Assembly: GCA_017428085.1 (NCBI GenBank)
Contig: JAFRRP010000077.1
Coordinates: forward strand, 1 to 64,000
DNA from: Clostridia bacterium
GTDB taxonomy: Bacteria; Bacillota; Clostridia; Oscillospirales; Acutalibacteraceae
Length of the DNA: 64,000 bases
Reading direction: 5' to 3'
Of the stretch, positions 27,608 to 35,469 are shown piece after piece (position 1 is the stretch's first letter; the number at the start of each line of letters is the position of its first letter). Position numbers and translations under genes: made by a program. The notes beneath the pieces were generated by a model. That model was not told the DNA's origin. It was given only the letters and a program-made list of their open reading frames with translations, and did not search any database.

Positions 27608-28852
27608 TCAATACAGAACCTCCGACTTTAATTCGCCGAGTTCCTCCTTCGGCACCGCGTGGCAGGGGAACACCGGCCGTTCCTCGCCGTCGCATCTCAC
27701 GATCAGGCGGTCGTCGGAAAACCGTCTGCCGTCGTCCTCCGTTACTACCGGCGCGAAGGGCTCGTAGGTAAACAGTTCTTTATTCTGCCAATAGCATAGC
27801 AGCGCCTCCGCGTAGCGCATGGTGCAGCATTGCGGCGCTTCGTAGCCGCTGATCCGCAGCACCGGCTGTTCGGCGGTGACGCACTTATTCGTGCCCGCGC
27901 CGCCGTTGTCCCGCTGGCAGAACTGCAGCCCGTTGGCCCAGACGCGCCGCGCCAGCGTGCGGTAGCGGTCCTCGCCGGTCAGGCGGTACAGCGATACCGC
28001 CAGCAGCAGGCTGTCCACCACCGCGCAGGGCTCCGTCCAGGTGTCTTTCCTGCCGAACCAGTTGAAATTCTCGTAGGTCAGCGTCATACCGTGGCGCAGG
28101 TAGCGGTCGAATTCCCGCCGCACCGCCCGCAGATAGTTTTCGTCCCGCGTGGTTTCGTAAAACGTCAGTATCCCCCGCAGACAGGTCAGCGACGTGTGGG
28201 TTTGGAACCCCCGGGCCACCATATCCGCGTTCAGGAACACGCCGATCACCTTTTCCAAAAACGCCTTGGCGCGCCCGTCGCCGGTCAGCGCGTAGTATTG
28301 TGCCACGCCGTCCACGCACATAAACGCGCACCCCACGTCGGAGGAAAGCGCCCAGCCCTTCCCGGCGCCGTTGATATGCCCGTCCACGCCGCCCCCGGCG
28401 GAGGAGCGCTCCAGCGGGTAATCGTCATACAGCGGCAGCGCGGGGAGGTACAGGCGCTCGAACGTGCTCTTCAGCGCCTCCGGCGCGAAGGGACCGCCGA
28501 AGGCCCTGTCATATTCGATCAGCCCCCGCAGGTACCAGTTGTGGCCGGAAAGCTGCTGTTCGTCGGCCTGTCCCGCTTCCGGCGCGTCGCCGAAAAACAG
28601 ATACCGGTTCGTCCGCGCGGGCAGGTCCCGCATCATCTGCTCCATGCAGGGCGCCTTGCGCCCGCTGATGCGGTAATGGCACGTGAACGCCAGCAGCGCC
28701 CGCCCCTCCCGGTCGCCGGGCCAGCCGGGGTTGCCGTCAAAAAGGCTGTCGCAGTCGTAAGGCGGTCGTTGCAGCCGCTGAAAATGCTTTTCGATATTGA
28801 CTTCACCGTTCGGTGTGCGCCAATGCGATTCGATCGTTTTTATCGGATTCAT
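27608..28852 (-). CDS. GH127-like protein (beta-L-arabinofuranosidase family, DUF1680 type)
   Basis: 414 residues, no signal peptide, an (alpha/alpha)6-barrel type sequence. The metal/nucleophile residues of GH127 are recognisable: Glu274 and Cys276 in TEPCAVVDSLL (compare the ETC segment of HypBA1) and the Cys pair 342-343 in QCCTMRYAEALL, the first of which is the nucleophile in characterised members. DGHINGAGKGWAL and GILTFYETTRDENYL are further helical-barrel segments. At 414 residues it is shorter than HypBA1 (about 660) and appears to lack most of the C-terminal beta domain. It would release beta-L-arabinofuranose in the cytoplasm. Its ATG overlaps the stop of the small frame upstream (ATGA). 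Confidence 0.75.
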   Translation of the reverse strand: MNPIKTIESHWRTPNGEVNIEKHFQRLQRPPYDCDSLFDGNPGWPGDREGRALLAFTCHYRISGRKAPCMEQMMRDLPARTNRYLFFGDAPEAGQADEQQLSGHNWYLRGLIEYDRAFGGPFAPEALKSTFERLYLPALPLYDDYPLERSSAGGGVDGHINGAGKGWALSSDVGCAFMCVDGVAQYYALTGDGRAKAFLEKVIGVFLNADMVARGFQTHTSLTCLRGILTFYETTRDENYLRAVRREFDRYLRHGMTLTYENFNWFGRKDTWTEPCAVVDSLLLAVSLYRLTGEDRYRTLARRVWANGLQFCQRDNGGAGTNKCVTAEQPVLRISGYEAPQCCTMRYAEALLCYWQNKELFTYEPFAPVVTEDDGRRFSDDRLIVRCDGEERPVFPCHAVPKEELGELKSEVLY

Positions 28853-29049
28853 TGTATTTTTTTGTCCTCTCGATCCGGGAATCCTGCCGTTCTGCCGGTG
28901 ATCACCTTTGCGAACAGCACGGTAAAATCCGTCAACAGCTTACGGAAGATCCCGAAAAAGCGGATCTCCGCCGGCAGGTCCCGCGTTTCCCTGTCCTCCG
29001 CCGGCGCTTTTACCGCTTTGTCGTTTACAAAATCGTACCAACGGACCAC
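28849..29049 (-). pseudogene. Short frame, possible C-terminal remnant of a tailed secreted protein
   Basis: Up to 66 codons from a GTG at 29049 with no convincing ribosome site; the same frame is closed by a TAA five codons further upstream. It contains VVRWYDFVNDKAVKAPAED and then IRFFGIFRKLLTDFTVLFAK, which resembles the amphipathic basic tails that end the secreted proteins at 14703, 20937, 23368, 33439 and 52063. Its stop codon overlaps the ATG of the GH127-like gene (ATGA). I read it as the 3' end of a gene whose beginning was lost, still coupled to its downstream neighbour; a genuine small gene is the alternative. The remaining gap 29050-29123 holds nothing else. Confidence 0.45.
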
Positions 29050-29123
29050 GCGGGTCTCATATTATTCTGCCATACCCGTCCCGTGATCACCGGCGTTTTT
29101 TGATGTTGAAATGGTAAAGGTGT

Positions 29124-29852
29124 TTATTTTCCGCAGTAATACGCGATGGCTTCCGCGGCGAACGCGGCCGTGCCTTCGCCGCCCGCCCGGTCGATGTTTT
29201 CGGTGAACGCGCCGTCCGCGGCGTACAGCCGCCCCAGCCCCGCCAGGATCTCGTCGGTACACGTGTAAAAATGCGCGGTGATATATTGCTGCAGCGCTTC
29301 CACCTGCGCCTGCGCCTCCGGCGCGGACGCGGGCTTGTCTTTTAATTGGCCGAAGACGGACAAAACCGCCGTCAGCCCGTCGGCGGCGTTTTGCCTGTCC
29401 TCGCGGTTCTGCCCCGCGGTCCTTTTCTCATATTCTTTGTAGGCGTCCGTATCGCCCCACCGGGCCTTCGCCTCTTTCGCGCAGGCGTCGAGCTTGCTTG
29501 TGTCAAACGCGGAAAAATCCATAGTTCCGTCTCCTTCTTCCTGAATCGTACGGGCGAGCCGGATCAGCTTTTCCAGCCGGTCCTTTTTCAGCGTCAGCAG
29601 GCCGATCTGCTGTTCCAGCGCTTCGCGTCTGTCAAAGTCCGGGCGCTCCATGATCTCCCGGATCTCCTTCAGCGGGAATTCCAGTTCCCGGAACAGCATG
29701 ATCTGCTGCAGCCGCGCCAGATCCGCATCGCCGTACAGCCGGTAGCCGGCCTCTGTCCGCGCCGTGGGCCGCAGCAGGCCGATCCGGTCGTAATATTGCA
29801 GCGCGCGGATCGTCACGCCTGTCAGCTCGCTTACCTCATGTACCGTTTTCAT
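29124..29852 (-). CDS. MerR-family regulator, TipA-like effector domain
   Basis: 242 residues. The N-terminal winged HTH (1-70) has VHEVSELTGVTIRALQYYDRIGLL and RTEAGYRLYG, the MerR hallmark. A dimerising coiled coil follows (about 75-115, EALEQQIGLLTLKKDRLEKLI). Then comes a TipAS-type all-alpha domain (about 120-242) with YKEYEKRT and AHFYTCTDEILAGLGRLYAADGAFTENID. TipAS domains bind thiopeptides or other multidrug ligands and trigger transcription. The promoter in front has a 19-base spacer with a dyad, the classical MerR-activated form, so autoregulation is likely. The start at 29852 is set by GGGAGG and the canonical N-terminus. No transporter or resistance gene is adjacent, so its other targets are unknown. 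Confidence 0.9.
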   Translation of the reverse strand: MKTVHEVSELTGVTIRALQYYDRIGLLRPTARTEAGYRLYGDADLARLQQIMLFRELEFPLKEIREIMERPDFDRREALEQQIGLLTLKKDRLEKLIRLARTIQEEGDGTMDFSAFDTSKLDACAKEAKARWGDTDAYKEYEKRTAGQNREDRQNAADGLTAVLSVFGQLKDKPASAPEAQAQVEALQQYITAHFYTCTDEILAGLGRLYAADGAFTENIDRAGGEGTAAFAAEAIAYYCGK

Positions 29853-29876
29853 CCGGCGTCCCTCCCGTCGAAAACC

Positions 29877-29907
29877 AATATACACTATGACGCAGCGTCA
29901 AAGTCAA
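29877..29907 (-). promoter_or_regulatory. MerR-type promoter with 19-base spacer and operator dyad
   Basis: On the minus strand TTGACT (29907-29902) and TATATT (29882-29877) are 19 bases apart, two more than normal. The spacer contains the 13-base palindrome TGACGCTGCGTCA (29900-29888). This is the geometry remodelled by MerR-family activators. The -35 box lies at the very end of the GH106-like gene. Confidence 0.8.
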
Positions 29908-32900
29908 GTGTTTTTTTGGCAAAAAGGCCGCGTTTTCTTTTGGGCCTTAAAGGTGAATCCGCGCAGACCGGCGGGCAGCAGGCTGTATTCGTCCGTCCGG
30001 TTTTCCCCGTCGGTCAAAAAGCTGCCGGGGCCGCAGGAGTAAGCAGGCCGGGGCGTTTCATGCAGCGGCCCGAACACGTTGGCGCGCGTTCCCTCCACCG
30101 TCACCTCGATGGGCAGCCCGCGGCGCGCCGCTTCCGTCACGTCCGCTTCATAGGGCTCCCAGCCCAGCACCGTCGTTTTTCCCGCTGCTTCTACCTTCAC
30201 GCAGGCCCCTGTAAAGTCCTTCGGCGTCAGCACGATCCGGTCCGCGCCGCCAAGATCTTTCAGCAGCGGCAGGTACGTTTCCGGGGCCAACACAAAGGTC
30301 AGGTTGCCGGTGAAAAACGGCATATCGTACGCGGCGTAATCGCCGCAGCCCATCAGGGGCGGCGCGGCCGCGAGGGTGCGGCGGCAGCCGTCCAGCTTCA
30401 CGCCGAAATCGCCCACCAGATACAGCGCCTCGATATTGGTAGTGCGCAAAAAGGTCACGTCAACGGTGACTTCGTTGCGTCCGATTTTCAGCGCGCCCGC
30501 CGGAATATCCATCTTTTTGAAACACTCGTCGATCCAGAAGTCGTTGACGTCTTCGCAGGTCAGCGGTACGCCGTTGATCTCATAACGGTTCAGCTCCGGC
30601 CGTTCCCCCGCCAGAAACACGGGGGACGAGGGTAGAGTATCGACGTAAAACTCATAGGAGAGCCGCAGTTTACCGTATTCTTTTCGGTCGTACCGTTTGG
30701 CGTACCACGGCTGCAGCATATCGCCGCCCCGGTGCTCCAGCCCCACGCTGTCGCGCACCTGCCGGTCGATCCGCAGGACCTCGTCCTCGCGGCTCCACGC
30801 GCCGTCCTCCCATCGCCAGCGGCACCGGTCCAGCACACAGACGTCCGGCTCGTCGCAGCGGTAGGGGAATTCCCCGGTCAGCGTTTTTTCGGCGACGGTC
30901 TCGTAATGGGGCAGGGAAGGCAGCGCCTCTTGCCCGCGGGCAAACACAAAACACCTTGTGCCGCCCGCTTCCAGATCGAAGCGGACGCGGCAGACGCCGT
31001 CGGTCTCTTCGGCAAGCGAAGAGGCGTCGTAACGCCCGCCCGTATCAAGGTCCCATTCCTCCACCCGTCGTCCGGCCGGCGCGCGCAGGGATAAGGTCAG
31101 CCCCTGCCGCGGGGCGTCGCGGTCGGTGTTCAGTACGACCACCGCGTACCCGTCCCCGCCGAAGTCCCGGCGTACCTGCGCGAATACGGCCTTTTCGGTC
31201 TGTCCGTTCTCGTCCGTGACCGAGACCGATTCCCGCGAATACCGGCGCACGGCGTCGGCCAGCGCGGCTTCCTCATAGGGCACGCGGACGCCCCTGGCCG
31301 CCAGCGCGGCGGGTTCATTGGACTTTACCGCGTTCACGTATGCCGGCGCGTCGCCGCAGAAGATCACCGCGCCGCCCTTGTCCATGAACGCCCGCAGCAG
31401 ATCCAGCGTGGTGGGGCGGATCGTGAGCATGTTCGCCACGATCACGGTGCGGTAGGCCGCCTGCCCCACGCGCAGCACGGGGCCGCCGTTTTCCGTTTCC
31501 ACGGATGCCAGACGGGACATCATCTCCTCCTCGCCGTAATCGAAATCGATCTGGTTATCCGTGAGGAAATGGAACAGCTCCCGGTAGCGTTCCTCGTAAG
31601 GCTCCACGTCCGGCGAGGCGTTGCCGATCCAATGGGCCCAGCCGGCGTAGGCCTGGCACCAAAGGGACTCGATGGGGTTCAGCAGCAGCACGTCGCAGCC
31701 CGGCTGCCCCTCGGACAGCACCACGCCCATGCGGGCGAAGTGGTCTTCCACCGTTTTATAGTCTTTGTACCACGGGGACTGGTGCAGGATGGAGGCCGGG
31801 TAATCCCGCTTGGATTCGCCCTCCATGGTGTACCAGGACAGGTGCTGGCAGCGGAGGTTGATGCCGAACAGCGCCTGCCAGTCGCCCACGTTTTTGTGAT
31901 TTTTAAAGCTGAACTGCCAGCCCGTACAGCCGTACAGCTCCGAAAGCAGCCATTTTTTGCCCAGCTGACGGGCGGCGGAGGATAACTGCTTGACGATCCA
32001 GTAACAGCGGTTGTGCTCCGTCAGCACGTCCACGCCCGGGTAGCCCATGTGCTCGTAAAAGCGCATCAGGGAGCCGTTGGGGACGGTCTGGTTCATCAGG
32101 CTGTCCTCGTGCAGCACGTGGCCCGTCAGGATCATATCGTGCGCCTCGCACCATTCGTTGATGGGCGCGGCGAACCGTTCCAGAAACAGTGCGTTTGCCA
32201 GATCGATATAAAACAGCTTCACCGGCGCGACCGGTTCGCCGTTTTTGCGGTAGAACAGCTCCGGCAGGATGGGGCGGCAGGCAAAGCCGTACCGCTTTTC
32301 AAACTCCTCAAAGAGGTCGTCCGTCCAGGCCGTGGCGCAGGACATGACGCCGTCGCGCTCCTCGCGGTTGTCGAAGCAGTGGCCCCGGTGGGGCTCGTCG
32401 GTAAAAATGCCCCTGATGCTGCGCCCCAGCCGGTCGCCGCAGTGTTTGGCGTACTGCTCGTGTGTCAGCTCGATAAAGTGCTCGGTGGCCTCCCGGCTCA
32501 TGGTGTCCAGATAGGTCGTGCCGTTATAGACGGAGCTGGGCCGGTCGGGCGCCACGGCGAAGCGCAGCGCTTTCCAGACGCCCGGCTCGTCTTCCGCCGC
32601 ACCGCCCTGCTGTTCCACGGCGGCTTTCACGGCCTGGGCCGCGTCCTCCCCGCAGGTAAAACCGGAAACGTCCAGCTCTTTATATGTATACAGATCGATG
32701 CCGTCGATCTTTGCCGCGTACAGGGCAAAGGAGCCCTCGTCCCAGTCGGTCTTCGCGGGGTCGCACTCGTAAACGTAAAGGGACTTCATCCGGTAGCGCG
32801 GGTCCACGGTGGCCTTGCCGCCGGCGGAACCGGAGGGCCAGCGGTCCTCGTCGTAGAGCCACGCCTCCATGCCGTCCGCTTCGGCGGCGTCCGCCACTTC

Positions 32901-33113
32901 GTTTATCAGCCGGAACCACTCTTCCCCCAGGTATTCGGTGATCAGCCCCGTGCGGGAGTGCATGAAATACCCGCCAAGCCCCATTTCCTTCATGATATGG
33001 GCCTGCCGCACCAGCTCCTCGCCGCGCAGCTCGCCGTTCCACGACCAGAAGGGCTTGCCGCGCCACGCGGCGGCGGGGGAGATAAAGCTTTTGATCAATC
33101 GGTCTTTGTCCAT
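29904..33113 (-). CDS. GH106-like alpha-L-rhamnosidase family protein
   Basis: 1069 residues, no signal peptide. The N-terminus FISPAAAWRGKPFWSWNGEL then GGYFMHSRTGLITEYLG is the barrel start found in GH106-type proteins. It continues with AWLYDEDRWPSGSAGG, IRGIFTDEPHRGHCF and EWCEAHDMILTGHVL, each placing acidic residues at strand ends. A beta-rich C-terminal half includes a galactose-binding-like jelly roll (about 900-960: GVPLTCEDVNDFWIDECF, IPAGALKIGRNEVTVDVTFL). Family members remove alpha-linked rhamnose from pectic rhamnogalacturonan; a cytoplasmic location fits digestion of imported oligomers. The ATG at 33113 follows GGAGGGA; the longer frame lacks support. Its 3' end overlaps the MerR promoter. 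Confidence 0.83.
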   Translation of the reverse strand: MDKDRLIKSFISPAAAWRGKPFWSWNGELRGEELVRQAHIMKEMGLGGYFMHSRTGLITEYLGEEWFRLINEVADAAEADGMEAWLYDEDRWPSGSAGGKATVDPRYRMKSLYVYECDPAKTDWDEGSFALYAAKIDGIDLYTYKELDVSGFTCGEDAAQAVKAAVEQQGGAAEDEPGVWKALRFAVAPDRPSSVYNGTTYLDTMSREATEHFIELTHEQYAKHCGDRLGRSIRGIFTDEPHRGHCFDNREERDGVMSCATAWTDDLFEEFEKRYGFACRPILPELFYRKNGEPVAPVKLFYIDLANALFLERFAAPINEWCEAHDMILTGHVLHEDSLMNQTVPNGSLMRFYEHMGYPGVDVLTEHNRCYWIVKQLSSAARQLGKKWLLSELYGCTGWQFSFKNHKNVGDWQALFGINLRCQHLSWYTMEGESKRDYPASILHQSPWYKDYKTVEDHFARMGVVLSEGQPGCDVLLLNPIESLWCQAYAGWAHWIGNASPDVEPYEERYRELFHFLTDNQIDFDYGEEEMMSRLASVETENGGPVLRVGQAAYRTVIVANMLTIRPTTLDLLRAFMDKGGAVIFCGDAPAYVNAVKSNEPAALAARGVRVPYEEAALADAVRRYSRESVSVTDENGQTEKAVFAQVRRDFGGDGYAVVVLNTDRDAPRQGLTLSLRAPAGRRVEEWDLDTGGRYDASSLAEETDGVCRVRFDLEAGGTRCFVFARGQEALPSLPHYETVAEKTLTGEFPYRCDEPDVCVLDRCRWRWEDGAWSREDEVLRIDRQVRDSVGLEHRGGDMLQPWYAKRYDRKEYGKLRLSYEFYVDTLPSSPVFLAGERPELNRYEINGVPLTCEDVNDFWIDECFKKMDIPAGALKIGRNEVTVDVTFLRTTNIEALYLVGDFGVKLDGCRRTLAAAPPLMGCGDYAAYDMPFFTGNLTFVLAPETYLPLLKDLGGADRIVLTPKDFTGACVKVEAAGKTTVLGWEPYEADVTEAARRGLPIEVTVEGTRANVFGPLHETPRPAYSCGPGSFLTDGENRTDEYSLLPAGLRGFTFKAQKKTRPFCQKNT

Positions 33114-33323
33114 GTTCTTCCCTCCTGCCGTATAGAGTAGCACAGTTTCACGGAATTGAAAAGACCTTTCGGCGGACTTTTTTTACCGGTCCGTTTTTTT
33201 TTCGCCTTTGTTTTCTCCTGCCGATAACGGCTTGTTCTTTTGCCGCCGCCGGACGGCGTTTTTTCGGCGCGGCTCCCGCGTGAAGAGCGCTCCCGCCGCG
33301 GATAAGATGCGGCGGCTTTCCGC

Positions 33324-33352
33324 TTGACTTGTTCGGGCGCGTGTGTTATGCT
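33324..33352 (+). promoter_or_regulatory. Predicted promoter of the 380-residue beta-helix protein
   Basis: TTGACT (33324-33329) and TATGCT (33347-33352) with 17-base spacing. The remainder of the 325-base gap 33114-33438 is low-complexity G/C- and T-rich DNA with no supported gene. Confidence 0.6.
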
Positions 33353-33438
33353 TGTGCAGGAGAACGGTTTTTCGGTCATCCGGACGACTGCTCAAAAAAA
33401 AAAGAAGCCGGGTCCCCGCGCTTCGGAAGGAAGCCTCC

Positions 33439-34581
33439 ATGTTAAAGTTGAAAGCGCTTACCGCCTTTGCCCTGATGCCCCTTTTGATGATACCGGGCTG
33501 TGTTTACGCCGACGCGCTGCCCGGGGCCGTGTGCGTCACGGACTTTGTCGCCGCGGATACCGGCGCGGACGTGGCGGACGCGCTGCAGGCGGTCATCGAC
33601 GCCAACCCCAACCGCACGATCTGCTTCCCGGACGGGGAGTACCTTGTTTCGCATCCGCTGCGCACCCCCGCCGACCCCGCCAAAAGCGTCGATCTGCAGC
33701 TGGCCAATTTCGCGGTCGTCAAGGCGACGGACGATTTCACCGGCGGCGCGGTGATCGCGCTGGGCGGTAAAGACCCGTACAATACCACGGCGCGGGCGGG
33801 CAGCAACTACTCCCTTACCGGCGGCGTGATCGACGGCAATGATATCGCGGACGGCGTCAGCATCGATTCCGGCCGGGAGACCAAGGTGCAGAACACCGCC
33901 ATCAAGCATACGGTGGTGGGGCTGCACATCAAGTACGGCGCCAATTCCGGCTCGTCGGACGCGGATATCAGCGATATCAACATCATCGGCAACAGCGCGG
34001 AAAACTCCGTAGGCGTCCTGCTGGAGGGCTACGACAACACGCTGACCAACATCCGCATCGGGTACGTGCGCACCGGCGTCGTCGTGCGTTCCGGCGGCAA
34101 CTGCCTGACGAACATCCACCCGCTGTACCAGATCGACTGGGACCTGTACGAGGGCTCCTGCGGCTTCGTGGAGGAGGCCTCCAATAATCTTTATTCCTAT
34201 TGCTATTCCGACCAGTTCCAGACCGGCTTCAAGATCATGGGGACCGGGCGCAGCGTGTACGACAACTGCTTTTGCTACTGGTGGAGCGGCGAGGGCGGCA
34301 GCTGCACCGGCTTCAAGGCGGAGGGCGACAGCTTCAACGCCACGGTGACGAATTTGCGCGTCGATTTCCGCGACGACACGGACAACACGATGTACGACGG
34401 CCCCGCAAAGGGCAGCGGTACGTTCCGCCGCCTGCTGGTCAACGAGGACAGATTAAACGCCAACCGCGCCTACCGTGTTTTTACCGAGGACAGTCCCGTG
34501 TTCCGTTTCCGTTCACTGCTGCGGCGGATCTCCGCGTTCTTCTCGTACCTGAAGGCGCTGTTCAGCCGCACCGTGGAATAA
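33439..34581 (+). CDS. Secreted beta-helix protein with amphipathic C-terminal tail
   Basis: 380 residues. Signal peptide (1-25, ALTAFALMPLLMIPGCVYA); a Cys sits near the end of the hydrophobic core, so a lipoprotein is not excluded. The body has the parallel beta-helix pattern: ADVADALQAVIDANPNRTI cap, FPDGEYLVSHPL, and turns such as YSLTGGVIDGNDIADGV, IKHTVVGLHIKYGAN and NTLTNIRIGYVRTGVVV. Proteins of this type bind or cleave acidic polysaccharides; catalytic residues are not assignable. The C-terminus is FRFRSLLRRISAFFSYLKAL plus FSRTVE, the same style of tail as other secreted proteins of the window. The start has AAGGAA and a good promoter, and a terminator follows. Confidence 0.82.
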   Translation: MLKLKALTAFALMPLLMIPGCVYADALPGAVCVTDFVAADTGADVADALQAVIDANPNRTICFPDGEYLVSHPLRTPADPAKSVDLQLANFAVVKATDDFTGGAVIALGGKDPYNTTARAGSNYSLTGGVIDGNDIADGVSIDSGRETKVQNTAIKHTVVGLHIKYGANSGSSDADISDINIIGNSAENSVGVLLEGYDNTLTNIRIGYVRTGVVVRSGGNCLTNIHPLYQIDWDLYEGSCGFVEEASNNLYSYCYSDQFQTGFKIMGTGRSVYDNCFCYWWSGEGGSCTGFKAEGDSFNATVTNLRVDFRDDTDNTMYDGPAKGSGTFRRLLVNEDRLNANRAYRVFTEDSPVFRFRSLLRRISAFFSYLKALFSRTVE

Positions 34582-34610
34582 ACGGTTCTCTGTTTTATCA
34601 CCATATCGCA

Positions 34611-34646
34611 AAAACAAGGATCTCCATGTTCGGGGATCCTTGTTTT
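34611..34646. terminator. Bidirectional terminator
   Basis: Perfect 12-base stem AAAACAAGGATC/GATCCTTGTTTT (34611-34622 with 34635-34646) between the convergent beta-helix and zinc-ribbon genes. Confidence 0.8.
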
Positions 34647-34682
34647 ATGCGTTTTTCCCGGGACGGTCTGCGGCCGCAGAAA

Positions 34683-35375
34683 TCACTTGATCAGCGGCTT
34701 GTGGCAGAAGGAGCAGGCGGTTTCCGTCAGAGGATTCCTTCTGCTGCAGAACATGCAAAGCACGTCGCCGTCTTTCCGTTTGTCGTATTTTTCATAGGGC
34801 TGGGGGAACCGGGGCAGATACCGCACCCGTTCGCCGATCTCCAGATAGTCGTATACGGCGATGTTGACCTCTTTTTTGCGGCGTTTGCCGTCTTCGCAGT
34901 CAAAGCGGACGGTGTATTTCGTGCGGGATTTGCCGCCGCGTACCTGGGAGTTTCCCATACGGATCGATATTTTCTTGTCGGCCACGGTGCCCTCAAAGGG
35001 CTTGTCCAGCTTATGCCTGATCGCGACGATCAGGGAAGCGAACGCGAAGATCGCCGAGACGATGATGCCGTAGACCGCCGCCTTGCCGATGTCCATTTTA
35101 TCCGAAACGGCGCCGTAGATCAGGAAGCCGAGGAACGGCAGCACGACGAATACGGCCACGGCGATATTGCTGACGCGGTTGTTCTTTTTCAGCGCCGCGA
35201 CGACTTCTTCGGAATCTACCAGACGGGAATACCCGACGGGACCCGTCAGGGGAGCGGAAACCGGCGTGGCGTAGACGGGCGCCGCGGGCGCGCCGGTGCC
35301 GACCGGTGTGCCGCAGTAGCGGCAGATCTTATCGGAATCGTCAAGCTGCGCGTTGCAGTTCCTGCAGATGATCAT
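34683..35375 (-). CDS. Membrane protein with zinc ribbons at both ends
   Basis: 230 residues. The N-terminal zinc ribbon is CRNC...CRYCG (Cys4, 7, 18, 21), a short Pro/Ala linker follows, then two membrane helices (about 70-90, AVAVFVVLPFLGFLIYG, and 99-121, AAVYGIIVSAIFAFASLIVA). A soluble beta domain (about 125-200) ends in a second ribbon CMFCSRR...CSFC (Cys at about 208, 211, 222, 225). The layout resembles the zinc-ribbon membrane proteins common in Clostridia, whose function is unknown. GGAGG precedes the ATG. No operon partner is evident. Confidence 0.8.
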   Translation of the reverse strand: MIICRNCNAQLDDSDKICRYCGTPVGTGAPAAPVYATPVSAPLTGPVGYSRLVDSEEVVAALKKNNRVSNIAVAVFVVLPFLGFLIYGAVSDKMDIGKAAVYGIIVSAIFAFASLIVAIRHKLDKPFEGTVADKKISIRMGNSQVRGGKSRTKYTVRFDCEDGKRRKKEVNIAVYDYLEIGERVRYLPRFPQPYEKYDKRKDGDVLCMFCSRRNPLTETACSFCHKPLIK

Positions 35376-35469
35376 GTGGTTGGCCTCCGTTTTTTTCTTT
35401 TTTTACAATTACAGTATACGGCGTCCGGCAACGTTTGTCAAGCGAAGGGCGGAGAATTATTCCCTGCTG

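Noticed and set aside
29062..29262. Possible extra small minus-strand gene overlapping the end of the MerR gene
   Set aside because: Gly/Arg-rich frame inside the MerR coding region with no ribosome site; a shadow of the real gene.
33183..33440. Possible basic small protein in the gap upstream of the beta-helix gene
   Set aside because: Composition is Lys/Arg/Ser-rich low complexity arising from G/C- and T-tract DNA, it overlaps the promoter of the opposite gene and lacks a ribosome site.
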